Shown: positions 1 to 4,720, counted from the stretch's first letter. The stretch: DNA of 5,625 nucleotides from Hippea sp. (GCA_015486705.1 WFRG01000110.1:1-5625), one strand, 5' to 3'. Notes: generated by a model not told the origin, from the letters alone. Made by a program: numbers and translations.

Positions 1-520
1 TAATTGAGCTTTTAAATCATGATATAACTTATAAGTGTATGATAGAGACTTGATTTTCTGATATATGGCACACGAGAGGTGCACCTTGCGTCTTCTTTAA
101 CCGGGACAAAAAAACATGCAAACTCGTTATGCAAAAAGTTTATTTTTTTGTGTATAAAAAAGAGAAGATCGCGCCCCCCTATGTCCCAGCCAGCTGGCTC
201 GCCTATAAGCGTATTATATCAAATTCAACCACTTGGGGCGAGAGGTTTAGGTCGAGTGTCTAAAATAACGCCGAATTTCGCGCGAGATTTTGAAATTCGA
301 TTAATTGTCGAATAAGGGTCGAGTTTGAGCTCTGAGGGGCGTTTCTGTTGATCTGAGAGTGTTTTAAAAGGCGGGTGGGAGACTTTTAGAAGTTTTTATT
401 GCTTAGGTGAGTCTGTAAGTTCATAGAGAATTTATTCTTTCGTGATAGAGGTAGTCTCTCCTTTTTTATTTTTTAAATAACAGAAATTTGGAATCTTAAT
501 AACTTTGGATCGTTGGGAAT
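1..520. other. Gene-free stretch left of the origin
   Basis: I see no convincing gene here. A GTG-started frame at 79-315 is open for 78 codons, but it has no recognisable domain, only a weak ribosome binding site, and a composition unlike the A/G-rich coding strands of the real genes. The stretch does contain small symmetric elements. There is a 12-bp palindrome, agccagctggct, at 188-199, and two overlapping stem-loops between 272 and 313. The octamer ggtcgagt occurs at 250-257 and again at 317-324. Around 160-205 there is a G+C-rich patch in otherwise A+T-rich DNA. No tRNA, rRNA or known riboswitch pattern was recognised. Confidence 0.6.
272..313. other. Two overlapping, mutually exclusive stem-loops
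   Basis: cgaatttc (272-279) is perfectly complementary to gaaattcg (292-299), giving an 8-bp stem with a 12-base loop. Directly overlapping it, attcga (295-300) pairs with tcgaat (308-313) around a 7-base loop. The two stems share bases 295-299, so an RNA crossing this region could form only one at a time. There is no downstream U-run and no gene directly after it. A role, for example in a small RNA or at an origin, is a guess. Confidence 0.35.
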
Positions 521-622
521 ATGGTTAGGAGGCGTTGTCTTGCTTGTTGTTCTTGCAAGAAAAAACTTGAGATTGATAAAGACTATGTGGTTTATAGGTG
601 GAGTGTTAGGAAAAATAAATAA
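521..622 (+). CDS. Doubtful 33-aa basic, cysteine-rich small ORF
   Basis: An ATG at 521 opens a 33-codon frame ending in TAA at 620-622. Its product would be very basic, with Arg at positions 3-5 and a Lys/Arg-rich C-terminus. It carries a compact cysteine cluster (Cys6, Cys9, Cys10, Cys12; C-x2-C-C-x-C) that could bind a metal such as zinc. I do not recognise a family. The ribosome binding site is poor (only ttggga upstream), and an in-frame stop at 500-502 rules out a longer start. It could be a genuine microprotein, the remnant of a zinc-finger protein, or chance. It lies alone in the non-coding region left of the origin. Confidence 0.22.
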   Translation: MVRRRCLACCSCKKKLEIDKDYVVYRWSVRKNK

Positions 623-896
623 ATTCGATCTATTTATCAGATTTTGATTTCCATTTATTCTTTATGGCAAAGCTATAGCGGAGTGCATCTGATTTTTTGT
701 TTAAAATAGAAAAAAACGACGACGAGTGGTGGGTGGGATAAAACGCTGATTCTGGTTGATAGTGATGTTAGGGTTGTGGTAGAGACTTGAGGTTGGTGAT
801 TCTTATTATATACGTTGTTGTTATTTTGTTTTTATTATTTGTTATATTGTTCTGGGGTAAGAATGGCGGTAGAATAGGAATTTCTGTTTTTAAAGT
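623..896. other. C-poor, G/T-rich origin-flanking region
   Basis: No gene was seen. By hand count, bases 731-900 of the + strand contain about 48 G but only about 10 C, a far stronger skew than in the genes. G-runs at 725-740 (agtggtgggtggga) precede ataaaac and resemble a degenerate iteron. The 11-mer tagagacttga at 780-790 also occurs at 43-53. Because it lies beside the iterons, this stretch is probably part of the replication origin rather than a decayed gene. Confidence 0.5.
801..850. other. A+T-rich block, candidate DNA unwinding element
   Basis: Only about 8 of these 50 bases are G or C by hand count, and the block is made of repeated T-rich words (ttattttgtt, tttattattt, gttatattgt). 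Iteron plasmids of the Rep_3 type normally have an A+T-rich melting region beside the iterons, and this block lies about 50 bases from the first one. The assignment is inferred from position and composition. I found no good match to a DnaA box (TTATNCACA) nearby. Confidence 0.4.
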
Positions 897-981
897 AAAC
901 AATAGTGGGGTGAAATAAAACAATAGTGGGGTTTAAATAAAACAATAGTGGGGTGAAATAAAACAATAGTGGGGTGAAATA
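897..981 (+). repeat. Four tandem iterons of the plasmid origin
   Basis: Four direct repeats with the shared core aaacaatagtgggg are spaced 21-22 bases apart, with units at 897-917, 918-939, 940-960 and 961-981. Units 1, 3 and 4 are identical (core followed by tgaaata). Unit 2 has tttaaata and is one base longer. A partial fifth copy (aaacattga) starts at 982. Tandem repeats of about 20 bp, about two helical turns, directly upstream of a Rep_3 initiator gene are the usual Rep-binding iterons. They act in origin opening and copy-number control. The binding itself is inferred from family knowledge. Confidence 0.93.
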
Positions 982-1002
982 AAACATTGATTAAAAAAAT
1001 GT

Positions 1003-1031
1003 TTGCAATATGTGTTTTTTTATGTTAATGT
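1003..1031 (+). promoter_or_regulatory. Possible rep promoter
   Basis: TTGCAA (1003-1008) and TAATGT (1026-1031) are 17 bases apart, which would place a transcript start near 1038, just before the rep ribosome binding site at 1048-1052. Both boxes are mediocre matches to the consensus. TTGATT at 987-992 with TATGTG at 1009-1014 is an alternative. Either would lie directly downstream of the iterons, so Rep bound there could repress its own gene. Confidence 0.3.
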
Positions 1032-1058
1032 TGCAAAAAAGTTTAGTAGGAGATGATT

Positions 1059-2255
1059 ATGACTAAAAGATATGTTGATACCTGCAAGGACTTGGTTGTA
1101 AGGAAGAGTGAGACGATAGTCAAGGCGAGATATAGACTTTCGCCTCTTGCGATAAAGTTTATCAGTGTAGTTATCGCCAATTTGAAGCGAAGCGATGACT
1201 TAAATCAAGAGTATGTAGTGAAAGTTAAGGATTTTCAGGAGCTAACGGGACAGAAAACAAAGAGGATATATGAGTTGATTGACGAAGCTTTGGAAAACCT
1301 TTTGACCAACCCTATAACCATACCCTTAGGTGATGAAAAAAATACAATTTTAAAAGCTAATTGGGTTAGCGGAGCTACTTATAACAAAGGTGAGGTTAGG
1401 TTTATGATCTATCCTAAACTTCGTCCTTTTCTGCTTGAGTTCAAAGAGAAGTATTTGACCTACAAGATAGAGAATATTTTGAGTTTAAGAGGTGATTACA
1501 CGGTTAGGATGTATGAAATTCTGAAAAATTGGCTTGAAACGAACAAAAGGTATGGGAGAAAAAAAGTTGAGAGGATTATAAGTGTAAGCGAGTTAAGGGA
1601 AATACTTGAAGTAACAAAAGGCTATCCTTACGGAGGTAGTTCGGGAGTAAAAACGAGAATTATCGAAAAAGCAAAACAGGAGCTAACGGAGAAAACAGAC
1701 ATAACTTTTGAGTACGAAGAAATAAAAACGGGGCGCAAGGTAACGCATATTAAATTTATCATAACAGACAACCCTAATAGTGACAGGAAACTAAGAAGTA
1801 ATAAGAGAAGGAGTGTAACTGCCGAAACCGTAATCCTGAGAGTGCCTGATGAGGTTAAAAACAGGCTTAAACGAGTTACAGACGAGCTTTTGAAGGAGAT
1901 TGATAGATATATAAACGAGTGTGGAATTGAGTATGTTGTAAGTAATATTGAGTATACAAATAAAAACGCAAAAGATAACTACGTGGCTTATCTAATAAGC
2001 GCTTTAAAGAATGATTGGGCTAAAAATATACGCGATAAGCAGGAAGAACAAAATAGATATGAACGTGCAAAGGAGGAATATAAGAAGTTTATAGGTAAGG
2101 TAATAGTTACAAGGAATGAAAGATATATTGTTGAAGAGAGTAGTATTTATCGTGAAAATGATAATTCTGCTATACCACTTGGAGATATCCTAAAAAACTG
2201 GGATAAGTGGCGACCGTTTCTTGAGAAAAAGGCAACCGAAACAGGAATGTTATGA
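1059..2255 (+). CDS. rep: Plasmid replication initiator, Rep_3 (RepB-like) family
   Basis: This is a Rep_3-family (PF01051) initiator that would bind the iterons, melt the origin and recruit host replication proteins. The N-terminal winged helix (about residues 10-130) shows the family pattern LVVRKSETIVKARYRLSPLA, followed by a helix containing FQELTGQKTKRIYELI. A second winged helix (about 135-235) contains ENILSLRGDYTVRMYEILKNW. A charged linker leads to a C-terminal helical part with AKDNYVAYLISALKNDWAK, seen in many such proteins. An ATG at 1053 is also in frame, but AGGAG at 1048-1052 touches it and lies 6 bases before the ATG at 1059, so I chose 1059 (398 aa). The length is normal to slightly long for the family. 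The gene is intact and follows the iterons. It is probably autoregulated. Confidence 0.93.
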   Translation: MTKRYVDTCKDLVVRKSETIVKARYRLSPLAIKFISVVIANLKRSDDLNQEYVVKVKDFQELTGQKTKRIYELIDEALENLLTNPITIPLGDEKNTILKANWVSGATYNKGEVRFMIYPKLRPFLLEFKEKYLTYKIENILSLRGDYTVRMYEILKNWLETNKRYGRKKVERIISVSELREILEVTKGYPYGGSSGVKTRIIEKAKQELTEKTDITFEYEEIKTGRKVTHIKFIITDNPNSDRKLRSNKRRSVTAETVILRVPDEVKNRLKRVTDELLKEIDRYINECGIEYVVSNIEYTNKNAKDNYVAYLISALKNDWAKNIRDKQEEQNRYERAKEEYKKFIGKVIVTRNERYIVEESSIYRENDNSAIPLGDILKNWDKWRPFLEKKATETGML

Positions 2256-2283
2256 GATTAGCGTTAAAACAACCTTTTATGAG

Positions 2284-2325
2284 AAGTGGCGCCACTTGAC
2301 GCCAAATTGGCGCTACATGGCGCCA
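2284..2325. promoter_or_regulatory. Array of three evenly spaced GGCGCC-type palindromes (likely operator)
   Basis: Three palindromic elements lie between rep and the RHH gene. They are a perfect 14-bp palindrome aagtggcgccactt (2284-2297), cgccaa-a-ttggcg (2300-2312) and tggcgcca (2318-2325). Their centres are about 15.5 bp apart, or 1.5 helical turns. The octamer tggcgcca occurs in both outer elements, and the whole array is roughly symmetric about 2306. It ends immediately before the GAGGTG ribosome binding site of the RHH gene, so a bound repressor would affect that gene's expression. In RNA the outer octamers could pair around the inner stem. A repressor operator, or less likely a centromere-like site, is the best reading. 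Confidence 0.65.
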
Positions 2326-2335
2326 GAGGTGAAAA

Positions 2336-2635
2336 ATGGGTGAATTGATAAGAAAAGGCTATAGAGTTGATGAAGAAACAGACGCAAAGATAAAAGAGCT
2401 GATGAATATGTATAATATGAAGTCTGAAAATGACTTATTTAGGGCTATTGTGAATGAAATTTATGAGCTGAAAAAAGGGAAAGCTCTCGTGCCTTTTGAA
2501 AAGTATGAGAATGAGAAGATACAATTACAGAAGGCTCTTTACGAAATAGGACGTCTAAAAGGTATTTTGGAGGAGAAAGAAAAACAATTACAGGAAAAGA
2601 AAAAAGGCTTTTGGGCTCGATTATTTGGTAGGTGA
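2336..2635 (+). CDS. Small ribbon-helix-helix-like DNA-binding protein with coiled coil
   Basis: This 99-residue protein begins with a pattern typical of ribbon-helix-helix (MetJ/Arc/CopG-type) proteins: a strand (residues 4-11, LIRKGYRV), helix A (about 13-27) and helix B (about 30-45, SENDLFRAIVNEIYEL). Residues 55-88 form a charged heptad-like coiled coil. The protein ends in a basic aromatic tail, KKGFWARLFGR. It would bind DNA as a dimer, most likely the palindrome array just upstream, and act as an autorepressor or copy-control/partition protein. GAGGTG (2326-2331) is its ribosome binding site. The next gene starts 4 bases after its stop, so the two are probably co-transcribed. The fold is inferred from sequence pattern. 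I cannot assign a named family, and no ParA or ParM partner is in the window. Confidence 0.65.
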   Translation: MGELIRKGYRVDEETDAKIKELMNMYNMKSENDLFRAIVNEIYELKKGKALVPFEKYENEKIQLQKALYEIGRLKGILEEKEKQLQEKKKGFWARLFGR

Positions 2636-2639
2636 TTAA

Positions 2640-2933
2640 GTGGAAGATATTGACTTCAGTAAAGTTGAATTTGAGTGGCATAATAAAAAAAGTGAGCGTA
2701 TAAAAGAAAAAAGAGGGTTGTCTTTTGATGAGATTGTTGAGAAAATTAGACAAGGAGCTGTTTTGGATATTCTGGACAATAGAGAGGAGTTTGAGGGGCA
2801 AAAACTGATGATCCTTGACATAGATGGTTATGTCTGGGCCGTTCCTTTTGAAAAGAGGGGAGGTAAGTTAAGGCTTGTAACGGCTTATCCAAGCCGTAAA
2901 TTTACAAAGATGTATTTAGGGGGTAAGAAATGA
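2640..2933 (+). CDS. BrnT/COG2929-like toxin of a type II toxin-antitoxin system
   Basis: This 97-aa protein resembles BrnT-type RNase toxins of the RelE-like fold. It opens with VEFEWHNKKSERIKEKRG and LSFDEI (residues 9-32), the usual F-x-W-D/N..K..N..KHG..F-like start. DIDGYVWAVPF (60-70) matches the central strands, and YPSRKFTKMYL (83-93) matches the C-terminal P-S-R-K-x-T-K signature of the BrnT-related proteins found beside CopG-type antitoxins. It would cleave mRNA and arrest growth when free. It uses a GTG start with AGGTGA (2630-2635) 4 bases upstream. Its stop overlaps the next gene by 4 bases (ATGA), giving toxin-first order and translational coupling. Identification is by motif, not by search. 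Confidence 0.68.
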   Translation: MEDIDFSKVEFEWHNKKSERIKEKRGLSFDEIVEKIRQGAVLDILDNREEFEGQKLMILDIDGYVWAVPFEKRGGKLRLVTAYPSRKFTKMYLGGKK

Positions 2934-3178
2934 GTGAAGATAGATACTATGACGACTTGGATGATTTCGAAAGAAGAATAGAGGAAAACGCCGAGAAATT
3001 CAAAAGGGTTGAAAATGTAGAGTATTGGAAGAAAGTTGTAGAAAAAGCGGCTGAGAATACTCTAAAAAAGAAGAAAATGCTTGTGCTTGAGTTTAAGAAC
3101 CAAGAGGATAAGGAAAAGGCTATTAGTATCTTAAGGGAAAATTTTGGCAAGGGGTTTGAGGTTGTAGGACCGGTTTAG
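2930..3178 (+). CDS. Probable antitoxin of the BrnT-like module
   Basis: This 82-aa protein follows the toxin with a 4-base overlap (ATGA) and has a strong ribosome binding site, AGGGGG at 2918-2923. The N-terminal half is acidic and helical (DDLDDFERRIEENAEKF, residues 8-24). The middle has KKVVEKAAENTLKKKK (34-49), which resembles the A-x-N-T-L-K-K segment of CopG-type antitoxins that accompany BrnT/COG2929 toxins. In that family the segment is normally followed by a ribbon-helix-helix strand and helices ending near YQTLI. Here the residues after LVLEFKNQEDKEKAISILREN (51-71) do not clearly match, so the DNA-binding part may be missing or diverged. The assignment rests on position, charge and this short motif. 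It ends 4 bases from the converging recombinase gene, with no terminator seen. Confidence 0.55.
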   Translation: MSEDRYYDDLDDFERRIEENAEKFKRVENVEYWKKVVEKAAENTLKKKKMLVLEFKNQEDKEKAISILRENFGKGFEVVGPV

Positions 3179-3182
3179 TTGT

Positions 3183-3812
3183 CTATATTAATCCCTTCTC
3201 CTTTAGTATCCCCTTCGCCTCTTGCCCGCTGATTTTCAAGTAGATGGCCGTCGTTGTTAGAGCTGAATGACCCAATAGGTCTTGGACTATAGTAACAGGA
3301 ACGCCAGCTCTAAGTAGCTCTATTGCCCTCGTGTGCCTGAGTATGTGCGAATGAGCTAATTCTCTTGGTATGCCCGCTTTTAGGCAAAGCTCCTTGAATA
3401 CCTTATTAAAGTTAGACCTATCGACTTTAAAGACCTTATCCCTCATGTGGGGATACTCTACAATATAGTTCGCTATCTCACTTGTTAGGTTAGAGGGTAC
3501 TGGGACTACTCTATACTGCCCTCGTTTCTTTGGATTATGTCTTTTGAGTGTTATAAGCCTTATTTCTGCGTTTCTGAAGTCTATATCCTCGTGCTTGATA
3601 TTTATTACCTCACTTATTCTTGCACTAGTAAATCTAAGAGTGAGAAAAACAAGCCAATAGCGTCCTCTTATGCGTCTTTTGGTGTTTGATATGCTTTTAT
3701 CGTCATACCAAGCCTGAAAGGTGGCTATAAGGTTGTTCAACTGGCTTTCTGTTAGGTAGTTAGGAATACTACCTGAAAAAACCAAATTGCCGTTTAAAGC
3801 CTTTGGCAGCAT
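3183..3812 (-). CDS. Short tyrosine recombinase (catalytic domain only, phage integrase/XerC-D type)
   Basis: This enzyme would cut and rejoin DNA at specific sites through a phosphotyrosine intermediate. All six active-site positions are present, numbering from the ATG at 3812 (209 aa): Arg65 in TSARISEV, Lys90 in the beta-hairpin (ITLKRHNPKKRG), His156 and Arg159 in HSHILRHT, His182 in LLGHS, and nucleophile Tyr191 in TTTAIYLK. About 85-100 residues of the usual N-terminal core-binding domain are missing, leaving only a short N-terminal leader before the catalytic domain. An ATG at 3818 is in frame, but AGGAG lies 1 base from it and 7 bases from the ATG at 3812, so the latter is preferred. 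Plasmid multimer resolution or site-specific integration are the likely roles. The substrate site is unknown, but the adjoining 3813-4002 region is a candidate. Confidence 0.85.
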   Translation of the reverse strand: MLPKALNGNLVFSGSIPNYLTESQLNNLIATFQAWYDDKSISNTKRRIRGRYWLVFLTLRFTSARISEVINIKHEDIDFRNAEIRLITLKRHNPKKRGQYRVVPVPSNLTSEIANYIVEYPHMRDKVFKVDRSNFNKVFKELCLKAGIPRELAHSHILRHTRAIELLRAGVPVTIVQDLLGHSALTTTAIYLKISGQEAKGILKEKGLI

Positions 3813-3849
3813 TAACATACTCCTTTTTTTACCATCTTACTTTTAAGAT

Positions 3850-3878
3850 AAAATAGTAAATATAAAAGAGAAAATCAA
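3850..3878 (-). promoter_or_regulatory. Putative recombinase promoter
   Basis: Read on the minus strand, TTGATT (3878-3873) and TATTTT (3855-3850) are separated by exactly 17 bases. Transcription would start near 3843, about 30 bases before the recombinase ATG, with its AGGAG in between. The -35 box lies inside the left copy of the 13-bp inverted repeat. This is a prediction from the consensus only. Confidence 0.5.
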
Positions 3879-3976
3879 TATTTTTTGAGAATAATAAGGC
3901 TTAATTCGACCTTACTTTGCAAGTAATTACCACACTATTTACATTTTGTGGCATTAATCTTCTAAATATTGATTTT
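3871..3976. repeat. 13-bp perfect inverted repeat flanking the divergent regulatory region
   Basis: aaaatcaatattt (3871-3883) is the exact reverse complement of aaatattgatttt (3964-3976), with 80 bases between the arms. Each arm contains a TTGATT that serves as the putative -35 box of an outward-facing promoter, leftward for the recombinase and rightward for higBA. The arms could be operators for one shared regulator such as HigA, or binding sites of the recombinase. Between them lie ttactt-tgc-aagtaa (3912-3926) and ccaca/tgtgg arms (3930-3934, 3947-3951). Confidence 0.65.
3912..3926. other. Short interrupted palindrome, possible recombinase or repressor site
   Basis: ttactt (3912-3917) and aagtaa (3921-3926) are perfect 6-bp inverted arms around tgc, near the midpoint (about 3923) of the 13-bp inverted repeat. 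Such a symmetric element between a recombinase gene and a TA operon could be a HigA operator or part of a recombination core site. No duplicate was noticed elsewhere in the window, so its role is open. Confidence 0.3.
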
Positions 3977-3996
3977 GTTATCATTTTTGGTAACAT
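3969..3996 (+). promoter_or_regulatory. Putative higBA promoter, possibly giving a leaderless mRNA
   Basis: TTGATT (3969-3974) and TAACAT (3991-3996) are 16 bases apart. This would start transcription at about 4003, the first base of the higB GTG codon. No Shine-Dalgarno sequence is visible before that codon. The imperfect palindrome gttatc/ggtaac (3977-3982, 3989-3994) covers the spacer and -10 box, a position suited to autorepression by the HigBA complex. TACTAT at 3996-4001 is another possible -10 box but is poorly spaced. Confidence 0.45.
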
Positions 3997-4002
3997 ACTA
4001 TA

Positions 4003-4341
4003 GTGAAGTGGAAAATAGAGTTTTTTAACGAAAAAGTCAAACAAGACACCTTAAACTTTCCTCCTAAGATGTTGGGAAAACTTTTGCATGTCTTTGAGCT
4101 AATAGAAAACTTCGGAGCTAATCTTGGTGAACCTTTTACAAAACCTTTAGGTAAAGGGCTGTTTGAAATAAGAGTGAAGTCAAGCGAAGGAATAGGCAGG
4201 AGTATATACTGCTACGAGAGGGGTAATAAAATAATAATTCTACATTCGTTTATCAAGAAAACACAAAAAACACCAAAGAAAGAACTTGAGATTGCTTTAA
4301 GTAGAAAGATGGAGGTGGATAATGAGCAGACCAACCTTTGA
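4003..4341 (+). CDS. higB: HigB-type toxin (phage-derived Gp49-like, RelE superfamily)
   Basis: This 112-aa protein fits the Gp49-like/HigB family (PF05973) of ribosome-dependent mRNA interferases. It starts KWKIEFFNE. It has the family segment KPLGKGLFEIRVK (residues 47-59), Arg66 in GIGRSIYCY, and the hallmark LHSFIKKTQKTP (80-91) followed by a helix with EIALSRKMEV. The toxin precedes the antitoxin, as is usual for higBA. The start is GTG at 4003, which gives the expected family N-terminus. There is no clear ribosome binding site, and the predicted transcript starts at or next to this codon. Its last 20 bases overlap higA, so translation of the two is coupled. Intact and of normal length. 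Confidence 0.88.
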   Translation: MKWKIEFFNEKVKQDTLNFPPKMLGKLLHVFELIENFGANLGEPFTKPLGKGLFEIRVKSSEGIGRSIYCYERGNKIIILHSFIKKTQKTPKKELEIALSRKMEVDNEQTNL

Positions 4342-4606
4342 AGAGTTTAAAAAAGAGGCTTTAAGCAATCCTGAAGTTAAAAAGGAATACGATAGACTGG
4401 CTCCTATTTTTAAGATAAAAAAAGAGCTCCTTTCCGCAAGGTTAAAGAAAGGGCTCACTCAAGAAGAAGTGGCAAAGAGAATGAAAACCTCAAAGTCAAA
4501 TATATCAAGGCTTGAGAGCCTTAATAACACCTATACTCCAAGTCTTAATACACTTATAAAATACGCAGAAGCCCTTGATTGTGAGATTGAGGTCTTTCTT
4601 AGGTAA
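4322..4606 (+). CDS. higA: HigA-type antitoxin, XRE/Cro-CI helix-turn-helix protein
   Basis: This 94-aa antitoxin partner of the preceding toxin would neutralise HigB by direct binding and repress the operon. The N-terminal third (FEEFKKEALSNPEVKKEYDRL, residues 6-26, split here as FEEFKKEALS and NPEVKKEYDRL) is typical of this antitoxin group. An HTH_3 domain follows, with LTQEEVAKRM and TSKSNISRLES (residues 45-66) as the helix-turn-helix, then PSLNTLIKYAEALDCEIEVFL. The ATG at 4322 has an excellent ribosome binding site, GGAGGT (4311-4316), while the toxin has almost none. This would give more antitoxin than toxin. Possible operators lie in the intergenic region before higB. Confidence 0.9.
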   Translation: MSRPTFEEFKKEALSNPEVKKEYDRLAPIFKIKKELLSARLKKGLTQEEVAKRMKTSKSNISRLESLNNTYTPSLNTLIKYAEALDCEIEVFLR

Positions 4607-4642
4607 AACGCGCCTAATTTCGTGTAAACGCTCTTTTTGCTA
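4606..4642. repeat. Diverged outer copy of the IS256-type terminal sequence
   Basis: atttcgtgtaaacgctcttttt (about 4617 onward, here split as atttcgtgtaaacg and ctcttttt) aligns with atttt-gtgtaagcaccctttttc at 4695 onward, with about six mismatches in 26 positions. The GTGTAA cores are at 4622-4627 and 4700-4705, 78 bases apart in the same orientation. It starts directly after the higA stop. It looks like a leftover end of a second, related insertion. Confidence 0.5.
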
Positions 4643-4681
4643 AGTAGTATCGTAGGAGTATAGAGAAGAAAGATTTAACCG

Positions 4682-4720
4682 GAGACCGTCCCCGATTTTG
4701 TGTAAGCACCCTTTTTCTTA
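4682..4720. repeat. Terminal inverted repeat (3' end) of the IS256-family element
   Basis: gagaccgtccccgattttg followed by tgtaagcacc resembles the known IS256 terminus, with GTCC near the tip and TTGTGTAA further in. It lies just past the 3' end of the transposase fragment, where the element's right end is expected. The outer tip is probably near 4682. The opposite end is not in the window, because the element is cut off near 5221. Confidence 0.55.

Noticed and set aside
79..315. 78-codon GTG-started frame in the left region
   Set aside because: No recognisable domain, weak ribosome binding site, and a composition unlike the A/G-rich coding strands of the real genes. It crosses palindromes and stem-loops that suggest non-coding DNA.
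430..476. Rho-independent terminator before the T-rich run at 461-475
   Set aside because: Only a 4-bp stem (agag/ctct) could be found before the T-run, and no gene ends upstream.
895..990. CRISPR array
   Set aside because: The repeats are directly tandem with no unique spacers, only about 21 bp long, and sit upstream of a Rep_3 gene; iterons explain them.
2445..2821. Minus-strand open frames across the RHH and toxin genes
   Set aside because: Phe/Ser/Leu-rich translations antisense to well-supported genes with good ribosome binding sites; no domains.
2947..3150. Minus-strand 67-codon frame inside the antitoxin gene
   Set aside because: Low-complexity Ser/Phe-rich shadow of the + strand gene.
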